Shown here: positions 36,449-45,852 of the stretch, piece after piece
Position numbering within the stretch: the first letter of the stretch is position 1
Layout: each line of letters starts with the position of its first letter
DNA from: Candidatus Thermochlorobacteriaceae bacterium
GTDB lineage: Bacteria; Bacteroidota; Chlorobiia; Chlorobiales; Thermochlorobacteraceae
Direction of reading: 5' to 3'
Length of the DNA: 64,000 nucleotides
Assembly: GCA_029263855.1 (NCBI GenBank)
Contig: JAJUFC010000003.1
Location: 62,001-126,000, forward strand
Program-made: the position numbers and the translations under genes
Notes under the pieces: model-generated
What the model was told of the DNA's origin: nothing
Seen by the model: only the letters and a program-made list of their open reading frames with translations
Databases searched by the model: none

Positions 36449-38074
36449 TTATTGAGCATTTTTGCGTGGTTGTTTTCTCGGCAGTTTGATGGTGAATGTC
36501 GTCCCTTTGCCCGCCTCACTTTCCACATCAATCGTGCCGTTGTGCTGTTCGATAATTTTGAACACAATAGAAAGCCCCAATCCCGTTCCTTGACCAATAG
36601 GTTTTGTTGTAAAGAACGGCTCAAAGATTTTTTTGAGATGCTCTTTCGGAATGCCTTTGCCATTATCAGCGACTTTGACCACGACATATCCGTTTTCTGT
36701 GAAAGTAGAAATGCAAATTTTGCCGCGCTTGCCCTCTTCAATCGCTTGTGCCGCATTCGTGAGCAGATTCAAAAATACTTGATTGAGTTGCGCAGGATAA
36801 CATTCCATCGTGCAATTTGGCGCAAAATGTTTTTCCACTTCTGCCTTGTGTTTGAGCGCGTTGTTTGCAATCAACAAAGACGATTCAATTCCTTCGTTAA
36901 TATCGGCAATTTTCAGGACGGCTTCGTCGAGGCGCGAAAAGTTTTTAAGATTCGTTACCAACTCTTGCAGGCGGTCAATGCCTTTGAGCGACTCCTCAAA
37001 CACGCGCTCGGTTTTTGATAGCAAATCATAGTCATTAATTTTCTCTATGGATTCTTTTGCCTCTAACAAAATTTGCTCCAACTCTTCAACTTCTCCTGAC
37101 TCCAGTGTTTGGCGCAGTTTGTCGTGTTGCCGTAATGCCGACGAGATAATGCCGTGATTGCGTTGGCTGATTTCAATGTTGCCTCTTACAAAGCCGAGCG
37201 GCGTATTGACCTCGTGCGCTAAGCCTGCCACCATTTGCCCCAGCGACGCCATTTTTTCCGATTGCACGAGCTGCGTTTGCGTCATTTGAAGGTCTTTGAG
37301 CAGTTTGTCGATTCGCTCTTTCTCGTTTGCAATCGTGTCGCGTTGCTTGGTGATTTCTTCCATTTGACTGTCGAGCAAGGTATCCTTTTTGCGAAGTGAA
37401 ATCGTTACACGCACAACCATCGCTAAAAACACCACGACTGTTGAGACGAGAGCCAGAATTTGAAAGAATTGAAGTTTTGAAACGCGCTCCTGAGAAAGTT
37501 CTCCGAGCGTAACAATAAACGATTGGCTCGCGTCCAAAATGGCTTCATCTCTTGTAACCGCATATTCAACCATTTTTGCCAAAACTTCTTGATTGATTGT
37601 AGCAGAGTTTTGGGGATTCGTGCGCGACAATGCTAACATCTCGGCTTTGATAGGCGACCACATTTCTTGAAGGTCGTTAATGATTTTTTTAGGGCGCGCC
37701 TCAGTCGGTTTTATCAAGGTAAAGATTTCTCCATCAATCACGACGCTGCCGCCGAAGTAAAATGCGGTCAGAATAGAATCAAAATTCTCGATGGCATAAC
37801 GAAAGTTGTTAAAATTTTCGTTGATGTTGGCGCCTGTCATTAAGTTGTTTTGAACTTCGGTCAAATTTTTCTGCGCCTTTCGCCATGACTGTTGCAGGCG
37901 GGTCGCACAAAATACATCGTTTGTATCTTTCGCACTTTGCTCTGTTAAAAAAATGTTCAGCACAAATGCTGATGCCACGAGTGCGAAAAAAATTACCGCA
38001 TAAATGATGAGTTCTCCATAGCGTTGTAAGCGCGTGAGCGGCTGTTGAGCCGTGTCGTTTGAGATGGTTTGCAT
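36449..38074 (-). CDS. Sensor histidine kinase with four-helix-type periplasmic domain
   Basis: The ATG at 38074 gives 541 residues: membrane helix 21-44, periplasmic helical domain 45-200 (predicted four-helix bundle), second helix 203-226, coiled coil 228-275, HisKA with His287 in GLAHEVNTPLGF, and HATPase with NLLTNAAQAI, NGKGIP and GQGTGLGLSI. It should autophosphorylate and signal to the double-receiver protein encoded directly downstream. Its catalytic core is very similar to that of the kinase at 62402-63961 (shared LVQSEKMASLGQMVAGLAHE), so the two are paralogues with different sensors. Confidence 0.9.
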   Translation of the reverse strand: MQTISNDTAQQPLTRLQRYGELIIYAVIFFALVASAFVLNIFLTEQSAKDTNDVFCATRLQQSWRKAQKNLTEVQNNLMTGANINENFNNFRYAIENFDSILTAFYFGGSVVIDGEIFTLIKPTEARPKKIINDLQEMWSPIKAEMLALSRTNPQNSATINQEVLAKMVEYAVTRDEAILDASQSFIVTLGELSQERVSKLQFFQILALVSTVVVFLAMVVRVTISLRKKDTLLDSQMEEITKQRDTIANEKERIDKLLKDLQMTQTQLVQSEKMASLGQMVAGLAHEVNTPLGFVRGNIEISQRNHGIISSALRQHDKLRQTLESGEVEELEQILLEAKESIEKINDYDLLSKTERVFEESLKGIDRLQELVTNLKNFSRLDEAVLKIADINEGIESSLLIANNALKHKAEVEKHFAPNCTMECYPAQLNQVFLNLLTNAAQAIEEGKRGKICISTFTENGYVVVKVADNGKGIPKEHLKKIFEPFFTTKPIGQGTGLGLSIVFKIIEQHNGTIDVESEAGKGTTFTIKLPRKQPRKNAQ

Positions 38075-38142
38075 GAAGTTTGAATCGCTTAAAATGTTGA
38101 AGCGATGAGAGGCATAAGAATGTAACAAAATTGTTAAAGAAT

Positions 38143-39090
38143 TTACAAGACAACGGTCTCCAAGAGTTCAAGCCGAGCGCGCTTCTGTTTAACCGTTAGT
38201 TTTGCCCTTGCTCCGATGGGAATGGTGAGTTTGTGTTTGATATGACCGTAGGAGAGATTGGCGCATGCGGGTGAGAGTTTTGGCAAGACGCACAGATAGT
38301 CGTCAATTACTTCTTCAAGCGTCAAGGAAGGTTTTTCATCATCATCTTCGAAGCAATCAGTCATTTGTCCGATAATCACGCCTGAAAGTTTTTCCAGAAT
38401 GCCGGCATTTTCAAATTGAGAGAGCATGCGGTCAATGCGATAGGGTTCTTCACCGATGTCTTCAAAGTAGAACAAGGCTTTGCGCATATCAGGCAGGAAG
38501 GGCGTTCCGACCAATGCCGTGAGCAGAGAGAGATTGCCGCCGATGAGCCGTCCTTTGACTTCGCCCGAACGAATTCCGACGAGGTGATGCGTTTCGTGAT
38601 TGATGAACCTGCCGTAAATGCGTGGTTTCGTGAGCATTCGCCAAAGGTGATACTGCGAGTATTCATCAGGGTTGACCATATCGGAAACGAGCATCGGTCC
38701 TGAAAACGTGATGAGACCTGTTTTTGCGAAGATTGCACAGCAAAGCGCGGTGATGTCGGAGAAGCCAACGAAAATTTTAGGATTGCGTCGAATCGTGTTG
38801 TAATCAACGAGGCGAAGCAGACGCGGAGAGCCATAGCCGCCACGCAAGCAAAAAATGGCTTTGACGGATTTATCGGCAAACATTCGGTTGATGTCGTCCG
38901 CACGCTCTTGGTCTAATCCTGCCAAGTAGCCGTGCATTTTTTTGACGTGCTTGCCCAATTTGACGGCGTAGCCAAGCGAGTGAAGATAGGCTTTGGCTTT
39001 TTCAAGTTTATCTTCGGGGAAGATAGGGCTTGCAGGAGCCACGATGCCGATGGTATCGCCCTCCTGCAATCGTTTCGGTTTGAGAATCAT
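38143..39090 (-). CDS. ldcA: LD-carboxypeptidase, peptidase family S66
   Basis: The enzyme trims the terminal D-Ala from the muropeptide tetrapeptide during cell-wall recycling. The 315-residue product shows the N-terminal GIVAPASPI, the nucleophile region LRGGYGSPRLL, FVGFSDITAL, the Glu-containing YFEDIGEEPYRIDRM and the His region YGHIKHKLTIPIGA. No signal peptide, so it is cytoplasmic. It lies 12 bases behind atpC and may be transcribed with it. Confidence 0.88.
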   Translation of the reverse strand: MILKPKRLQEGDTIGIVAPASPIFPEDKLEKAKAYLHSLGYAVKLGKHVKKMHGYLAGLDQERADDINRMFADKSVKAIFCLRGGYGSPRLLRLVDYNTIRRNPKIFVGFSDITALCCAIFAKTGLITFSGPMLVSDMVNPDEYSQYHLWRMLTKPRIYGRFINHETHHLVGIRSGEVKGRLIGGNLSLLTALVGTPFLPDMRKALFYFEDIGEEPYRIDRMLSQFENAGILEKLSGVIIGQMTDCFEDDDEKPSLTLEEVIDDYLCVLPKLSPACANLSYGHIKHKLTIPIGARAKLTVKQKRARLELLETVVL

Positions 39091-39102
39091 TCAGAAAGAA
39101 AG

Positions 39103-39360
39103 TTACGACGCACTCTCGACGAGAAGCATCGCTCTATTTGCGCTCACTTCAAAAAATCCGCCTGACACCTTGTAGGTTTGTTGTGATTTATCCGCAAGGT
39201 CGACGCGCACTTCGCCTGTGGCGAGCGACGAAAGAAATGGCGCGTGCCCTGCCAGCACTTGAAACTGCCCTTCGCTACCTGGCGCGGTTACGCTTACGAC
39301 GTTACCGCTGAACACATTTTTTGTCGGCGTTACAACATCGAGATGAAATTCCACAGCCAT
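39103..39360 (-). CDS. atpC: F1 ATP synthase epsilon subunit (short form)
   Basis: The product is 85 residues: the beta-sandwich domain (VVTPTKNVFSGNVVSVTAPGSEGQF, shown by its parts PTKNVFSG and PGSEGQFQVLAGHAP) without the C-terminal helical hairpin that inhibits ATP hydrolysis in longer epsilon subunits. This short form occurs in Chlorobiota. The ATG at 39360 is supported by an AGGAG six bases upstream; a GTG at 39366 is part of that region. It follows atpD by 13 bases. Confidence 0.9.
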   Translation of the reverse strand: MAVEFHLDVVTPTKNVFSGNVVSVTAPGSEGQFQVLAGHAPFLSSLATGEVRVDLADKSQQTYKVSGGFFEVSANRAMLLVESAS

Positions 39361-39373
39361 GCGCACTCCTTTT

Positions 39374-40920
<1,547 letters not shown>

Positions 40921-40946
40921 TTTTCAAGTTTTCAACAAACAGGGCG

Positions 40947-40954
40947 CAAATATA
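40947..40954 (-). promoter_or_regulatory. Promoter of tRNA-Thr (TTG-N19-TATATTTG)
   Basis: On the minus strand TATATTTG is preceded, 19-20 bases upstream, by CTTGC, giving the spacing of a Bacteroidota-type -33/-7 promoter. Transcription would start about 20 bases before the mature 5' end of the tRNA. This is the best-spaced example of the motif in the window. Confidence 0.5.
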
Positions 40955-41004
40955 CGAAAACCATTTTTTTTCGCAAGCCCCTTTCTGCATATCTACTTTG
41001 ACGG

Positions 41005-42534
41005 TTACTTCAATTTTCCAACCACTTTACTTACCGCGCGCACAATCGCTTCGCTCTGCACTAAACGAAGCACGGCTTCAATGTCGTTGTGGAACAGCCT
41101 ATCGCTTTCAGCGTGTGGCACAACGCTTCTGATTTCCTTGTGCGCGGCTTCAACACCCTTGCCGCTTTTCATTGGGCGCAGAAAGTCTAAGGCTTGTGCG
41201 GCGCACATCAATTCAATCGCCAATACGGTCTCGACATTCTGCACGACTTTGCAAAGCTTCGTCGCGCTGATGCTTCCCATTGAGACATGGTCTTCTTGCC
41301 CCAGCGAGGTCGGAATGGAATCAACGGAGGCGGGGTGAGCAAGGATTTTATTTTCGCTCACCAGCGCGGCGGCAGTGTATTGCGGAAGCATGAAGCCCGA
41401 GTTCAAGCCTGTATCGCGCATGAGCAGTTTCGGCAAATCAATCCCGCTGACGCTATCGCCACCTAAAAGCAGGTAGATACGTCGCTCCGAAATTGAGGCG
41501 AGTTCCGCGAGCGCGATAGCAAGCATATCCAAGGCAAGCGCGAGCGGCTCTCCGTGAAAATTTCCACCCGAAATCACATCGCCGTTTTCAAACACAAGCG
41601 GGTTATCAGTGGCGGAATTGAGTTCAACCTCTATAACGCGCCTTGCATAATCAATCGCATCGCGGCACGCACCATGCACCTGCGGCGCACATCGAAGCGA
41701 ATATGGGTCTTGAACTTTCTGACAATCTTTGTGCGACTGCATAATCTCTGAGCCTTCAATTAAACGCAGAATGTTTTTAGCGACGGCGATTTGCCCTTGG
41801 TGCGGACGCAAGGCGTGAATGCGCGCATCAAACGGCGCACTGCTTCCGCGCATCGATTCAAGCGTAATGGCGGCACAAAGGTCGGCTGTTTTCGTAATCA
41901 CATCAGCACGTAAGAGTGCGTCGACGGCGTAAGCGAGCATAAACTGCGTGCCGTTAATCAGCGCAAGCCCTTCTTTGGATTTGAGTTTATATGGCGAAAG
42001 TCCGCATTGCTTCAAGGCTTCTTTGGCAAACATTTGCTTACCATTTAACAATACTTCGCCTTCGCCCATCATGGCGAGAACAAGATGAGCCAGCGGTGCA
42101 AGGTCGCCCGACGCGCCGACCGAGCCTTGCGTGTAGACGAGGGGCGAAAGGCGTTGATTGAAAAATTCGCATAACATTTTTACGGCTTCAAGCGAAATAC
42201 CCGAATAGCCTTTGGCGAGCGCGTTAGCTTTGAGAAGCACCATCAGCCGAACAATCCGCTCAGGCACGAAGTCGCCGACACCGACTGCATGCGAGAGAAT
42301 TAAGTTTTCCTGCAACTTTTCTAAATCGTGCGGCGCAACTTTTTCTCGCGCTAAAATTCCAAATCCCGTGTTGATGCCGTAATGCGCCTTGTCGCTGTGA
42401 GTTAATCGGTCGACCACGCGGCGGGAGGCGAGAATTTTTTTTCGTGCCGAAGGAGCAATCGACACGGATTGCGCCGATTTAATACGCTCGATTGAAAGGG
42501 TTTCGCCGTCAAGCGCGATGCGGGCTGATGTCAT
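41005..42534 (-). CDS. hutH: Histidine ammonia-lyase
   Basis: The enzyme deaminates histidine to urocanate, the first step of the Hut pathway. The MIO prosthetic group forms from Ala141-Ser142-Gly143 in GSVGASGDLAPLAH; YGINTGFG (residues 52-59) supplies the catalytic Tyr. Length 509 is typical. The next pathway enzyme, urocanate hydratase, is encoded 12.6 kb away, so the Hut genes are scattered. The 187 bases upstream to the divergent phosphatase gene presumably hold both promoters. Confidence 0.95.
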   Translation of the reverse strand: MTSARIALDGETLSIERIKSAQSVSIAPSARKKILASRRVVDRLTHSDKAHYGINTGFGILAREKVAPHDLEKLQENLILSHAVGVGDFVPERIVRLMVLLKANALAKGYSGISLEAVKMLCEFFNQRLSPLVYTQGSVGASGDLAPLAHLVLAMMGEGEVLLNGKQMFAKEALKQCGLSPYKLKSKEGLALINGTQFMLAYAVDALLRADVITKTADLCAAITLESMRGSSAPFDARIHALRPHQGQIAVAKNILRLIEGSEIMQSHKDCQKVQDPYSLRCAPQVHGACRDAIDYARRVIEVELNSATDNPLVFENGDVISGGNFHGEPLALALDMLAIALAELASISERRIYLLLGGDSVSGIDLPKLLMRDTGLNSGFMLPQYTAAALVSENKILAHPASVDSIPTSLGQEDHVSMGSISATKLCKVVQNVETVLAIELMCAAQALDFLRPMKSGKGVEAAHKEIRSVVPHAESDRLFHNDIEAVLRLVQSEAIVRAVSKVVGKLK

Positions 42535-42709
42535 AGCGTTAATGTCATCGTGTTGAAGTCATTTGATTTCATTTCAGAGATGCTCAAAGTTATTCAAATC
42601 TTGGTAAGAATCTGCGCCGATAGAATTGGCGCGCACTCAACTCAGTTTTGAGACATACCGCCAAACGTGCAGAGGCATCGTCGTTCTGAAATCTCGCTTT
42701 TGATTGCTT

Positions 42710-42717
42710 TATATTTG
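42710..42717 (+). promoter_or_regulatory. TATATTTG octamer directly before the phosphatase start
   Basis: The motif matches the candidate -7 element seen elsewhere in the window but lies only four bases before the ATG at 42722, which would make the message leaderless. It may be a coincidence or may indicate a later true start. Confidence 0.2.
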
Positions 42718-42721
42718 CGCC

Positions 42722-44968
42722 ATGCAAAAAAAAGTTCGTCTCACATACTTTTTGTTTCTCGCTCTAATTATCAGCGAAGTTCTTCATCTCGCGGTTGATG
42801 TTGGGCTTTTTTACGCTGGTGAAGCCAGAGCCTATTTAGTTTCTTTCGGAATTTTAGTTTTGAAGGATTTTTTAGCGTGTCTATCTGTTGGAGCGATTTA
42901 TCTTTTGATTCGTCGTCAGATTGAGCTGCACGCGCTTCCCGATGCCGTCGCGTGGGTTGAGCCCGAAGATGCTTTTAAGCGCGGCGCGATTCTGATTGCA
43001 TTGATTATCGCGTTTCTTGCGGTGTATAGCACGCTTTTCAACCCAAGCGATTTCAATCCTGATGAAGAAATTCTTGCCGCCGCGCCGCAAACCATCTACA
43101 CGGTTTTCAAATCTCATCTCGCTTTACTCACATTCGGCTCGTATCTCTTGTCGCTTTTCATTGTCGCAGAACGGCTGATTTTATTTCGGCGATTAAAGAA
43201 CACGAAGTCCAATTTCATCTTGATGGCGGCGTTTCTCGCACTTGGCTCTGTGGCAATGTTCGGCGCGAAAAAAGGCGATAAACTGAATGTGCTCGCGATT
43301 GCATTTTTGAGCGTTTCAGGCTTAATGATGCTTGTCAATCTCTTCCGTCTATCGTGGATTTTGCCGATTAAACGCGATGAAAAAATTCGTGCGATTTTCC
43401 TTGTGCCACTCATCATCGGCGGCATCGCCATCGCCTTTAACGGCTTGCATCTTGATGAACATTTTACGGCTTATAGCTTTTCAGTCTCAATTTTTCTCAA
43501 AGGCGTTGCCGTTTTCGGCTTGCTCTATCTTGTCGTTACGCTGTTTAGCTTGCTCTTTTACCTACCGACTTCCGAAGCCTTCGAGCGCAAATCGATCGAG
43601 GTAAAAAACCTCTACGCAATGAGTAAGTTCATTACCGATGTATTTGAAGAAGAAAAAATTTATGATTCGCTCGTGAGCTATGCGCGTGAAGCGTGCGGCG
43701 GTTCAAGCTCGGTTTGGTTCGATATGTATCACCCTTACGCCCAACAGACGCGAACAGCAGAAAGCGCAATCGCCTCGAAGTTGCCGAACCTTCAATGGCG
43801 CGATTTGAACGGCGAGTATGGATTTTTCAAGACCGTTGCACAGCAAAACATTTCACTTGAAACTATTCAGCGTTTTTCAAGCAAAGCCGATTTTCTTTGG
43901 AAGCAAGTCGCGGAAAAAAAAAGCATCGTGCGAATCGATGATATTGAAAATGATGTGCGCTTCGGAGCGCCGTCTTCAGCGGTAAAGCAGTTTTGGAAGC
44001 GAATAAAATCCACCCCCGCGTCTTCAAACGGGATTGGCTCAATCGTCTCTGTTCCGCTTTTGGCACGAAACAAACTCATCGGCGTTTTGTGCGTTGCAAA
44101 AGATGTCGAATATGGTTTCGTTAAAGAAGATTTAGAGCTCATCACGACTTTTGCCGACCAAGCCGCCGTCGCTATCGACAACTCCCGCCTCATTCGCGAA
44201 CTCATTGATAAAGAGCGTCTCCAACAAGAACTCTTGGTGGCACAGAAAATTCAACTGCGGCTTCTGCCCCAATCACAACCAACGCTGAACGGCTTTCAAA
44301 TCGACGGCGTTTCCTACCCAGCATACGAGGTCGGCGGCGACTATTTTGATTATGTTCAAATCGGAGACCGCAATACAACTGTCGGTATTATCATCGCCGA
44401 TGTGTCGGGAAAGGGAACTTCGGCGGCGTTTTATATGGCTGAACTCAAAGGCATCGTGCAGTCGCTCGCCCGCATTTATCCCAACTCGCCGAAAGAATTT
44501 CTATGCAAAGCAAATGAAACGATTGCACGCGGATTGGAAAAAGCATCTTTCATCAGCGCGCTTTACGGCATTATTGATACGGAGAGAAGTATGCTTCATC
44601 TTTCAAACGCTGGGCATTGCCCCGCCGTCGTTGTTCAGGGCGACGATGCCAAACTCGTTAAAATGAAAGGGCTCGCCTTAGGTCTTGATAAAGGCGCGCT
44701 CTTTTCGCGGCACGTCAGCGAAGCACATATTGCACTGAACGTCGGCGACGTGGTTGTGCTTTACACCGACGGTGTCATTGAAGCCGTTGATAAACATGAG
44801 GAGCAGTTCGGCTATGAACGATTGATGGACATCGCACGCCGTTCTCGCCAAAAAAGTGCAAGTGAAATCAAAAATGATATATTTAATGCCGTCAATTTTT
44901 TTACCAACGATGGCGGCGCTGTGCGAGATGACCTAACCATCGTCGTGCTCAAGCGTTGCCCCGTGTAA
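42722..44968 (+). CDS. Membrane GAF-PP2C (RsbU/SpoIIE-type) serine phosphatase
   Basis: The 748-residue product has about seven to eight membrane helices (1-290), a GAF domain (about 300-465) and a SpoIIE-type phosphatase domain (about 540-748) with VGGDYFDY, IADVSGKGTSAAF, LYTDGVIEA and DDLTIVVL, whose acidic residues hold Mn/Mg. It should dephosphorylate the phosphorylated STAS antagonist encoded next, in response to a membrane or GAF signal. The ATG at 42722 is used; an in-frame TTG lies 18 bases upstream. First gene of a three-gene Rsb-type module. Confidence 0.9.
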   Translation: MQKKVRLTYFLFLALIISEVLHLAVDVGLFYAGEARAYLVSFGILVLKDFLACLSVGAIYLLIRRQIELHALPDAVAWVEPEDAFKRGAILIALIIAFLAVYSTLFNPSDFNPDEEILAAAPQTIYTVFKSHLALLTFGSYLLSLFIVAERLILFRRLKNTKSNFILMAAFLALGSVAMFGAKKGDKLNVLAIAFLSVSGLMMLVNLFRLSWILPIKRDEKIRAIFLVPLIIGGIAIAFNGLHLDEHFTAYSFSVSIFLKGVAVFGLLYLVVTLFSLLFYLPTSEAFERKSIEVKNLYAMSKFITDVFEEEKIYDSLVSYAREACGGSSSVWFDMYHPYAQQTRTAESAIASKLPNLQWRDLNGEYGFFKTVAQQNISLETIQRFSSKADFLWKQVAEKKSIVRIDDIENDVRFGAPSSAVKQFWKRIKSTPASSNGIGSIVSVPLLARNKLIGVLCVAKDVEYGFVKEDLELITTFADQAAVAIDNSRLIRELIDKERLQQELLVAQKIQLRLLPQSQPTLNGFQIDGVSYPAYEVGGDYFDYVQIGDRNTTVGIIIADVSGKGTSAAFYMAELKGIVQSLARIYPNSPKEFLCKANETIARGLEKASFISALYGIIDTERSMLHLSNAGHCPAVVVQGDDAKLVKMKGLALGLDKGALFSRHVSEAHIALNVGDVVVLYTDGVIEAVDKHEEQFGYERLMDIARRSRQKSASEIKNDIFNAVNFFTNDGGAVRDDLTIVVLKRCPV

Positions 44969-45038
44969 CAATCATTCTTTGAGTTTCGCATAACGGTAAA
45001 AACGATAAAAACTAAATCCGAAACACTAAATCTGTTTT

Positions 45039-45395
45039 ATGGCAACATTCAATACATCGCTTCGTGAATCGGGCAACACCAGCATCATCGACATCAGCGG
45101 CGACCTCGATGCCCACACTTCCGTTGAATTAGAACGAGCGATTCAAGATTTGATTGATAAAGGGCGCACGAACATCATCATCAATTTTTCAAACCTCAAC
45201 TACATCTCGAGCGCAGGGCTTGGCGTTTTCATGTCGTTCATCGATGAAGTTCGCTCAAAAGGTGGAGACATTAAGTTTTCGAATATGCCTGAAAAAATTT
45301 TTCAAGTCTTCGATTTGCTTGGATTTCCACTGCTCTACGAAATCTACGACGACGAACATAAAGCCATTGAAAAATTTCAAACCACTGCTTCATAA
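45039..45395 (+). CDS. Anti-sigma factor antagonist (STAS domain)
   Basis: This 118-residue SpoIIAA/RsbV-type protein has DISGDLDAHT near the N-terminus and the phosphorylatable serine in NYISSAGLGVF (Ser58). In its unphosphorylated form it should bind the RsbW-like kinase encoded 28 bases downstream and free that kinase's other partner; the PP2C protein upstream would reset it. The sigma factor or other target is not encoded in the window. Confidence 0.93.
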   Translation: MATFNTSLRESGNTSIIDISGDLDAHTSVELERAIQDLIDKGRTNIIINFSNLNYISSAGLGVFMSFIDEVRSKGGDIKFSNMPEKIFQVFDLLGFPLLYEIYDDEHKAIEKFQTTAS

Positions 45396-45423
45396 CGACT
45401 GAAACTTGAAAACAGATTGACGA

Positions 45424-45852
45424 ATGGCAGAGGAATTTAAGGCAGAACTGACGATTCAAAGTAGCATGGAGCAACTTGAAAGCATTCGCAACTTTGTCTC
45501 GAAGGCGGCACAAACATTTGGCTTTGAGGAGCGTGAAGGCTTTAAAATCGTCCTTGCCGTTGATGAAGCATGTTCCAATATCATCAGGCATGGCTACGGC
45601 AAAAACTCGGACGAAAAGTTGCACATCGTTATTCAAACAGCCGACAACCGATTCATTGTTACCGTCAATGACAACGGCAAAAGTTACGACATTCGCACGC
45701 ACCCGTTGCCCGATATGGAAGCATACCTTGCCGCTAAAAAAAGCGGCGGATTAGGCATCAAACTCATTCGCTCGCTCGTCGATGAAATTGAATACGAGCA
45801 ATCCAATGGCGAAAACAAACTCGTGCTCACCAAACGACTTCCCGCCCGCTAA
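45424..45852 (+). CDS. RsbW-like serine kinase / anti-sigma factor (HATPase_c_2)
   Basis: The 142-residue product is a single GHKL ATPase domain: AVDEACSNIIRHGYG is the N box, VNDNGKSYD the G1 box and GGLGIKLIRSLVDE the G2 region. Such proteins phosphorylate the STAS partner and sequester a sigma factor. It completes the phosphatase-antagonist-kinase set. Its stop codon overlaps the stop of the convergent pabBC gene by four bases. Confidence 0.92.
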   Translation: MAEEFKAELTIQSSMEQLESIRNFVSKAAQTFGFEEREGFKIVLAVDEACSNIIRHGYGKNSDEKLHIVIQTADNRFIVTVNDNGKSYDIRTHPLPDMEAYLAAKKSGGLGIKLIRSLVDEIEYEQSNGENKLVLTKRLPAR

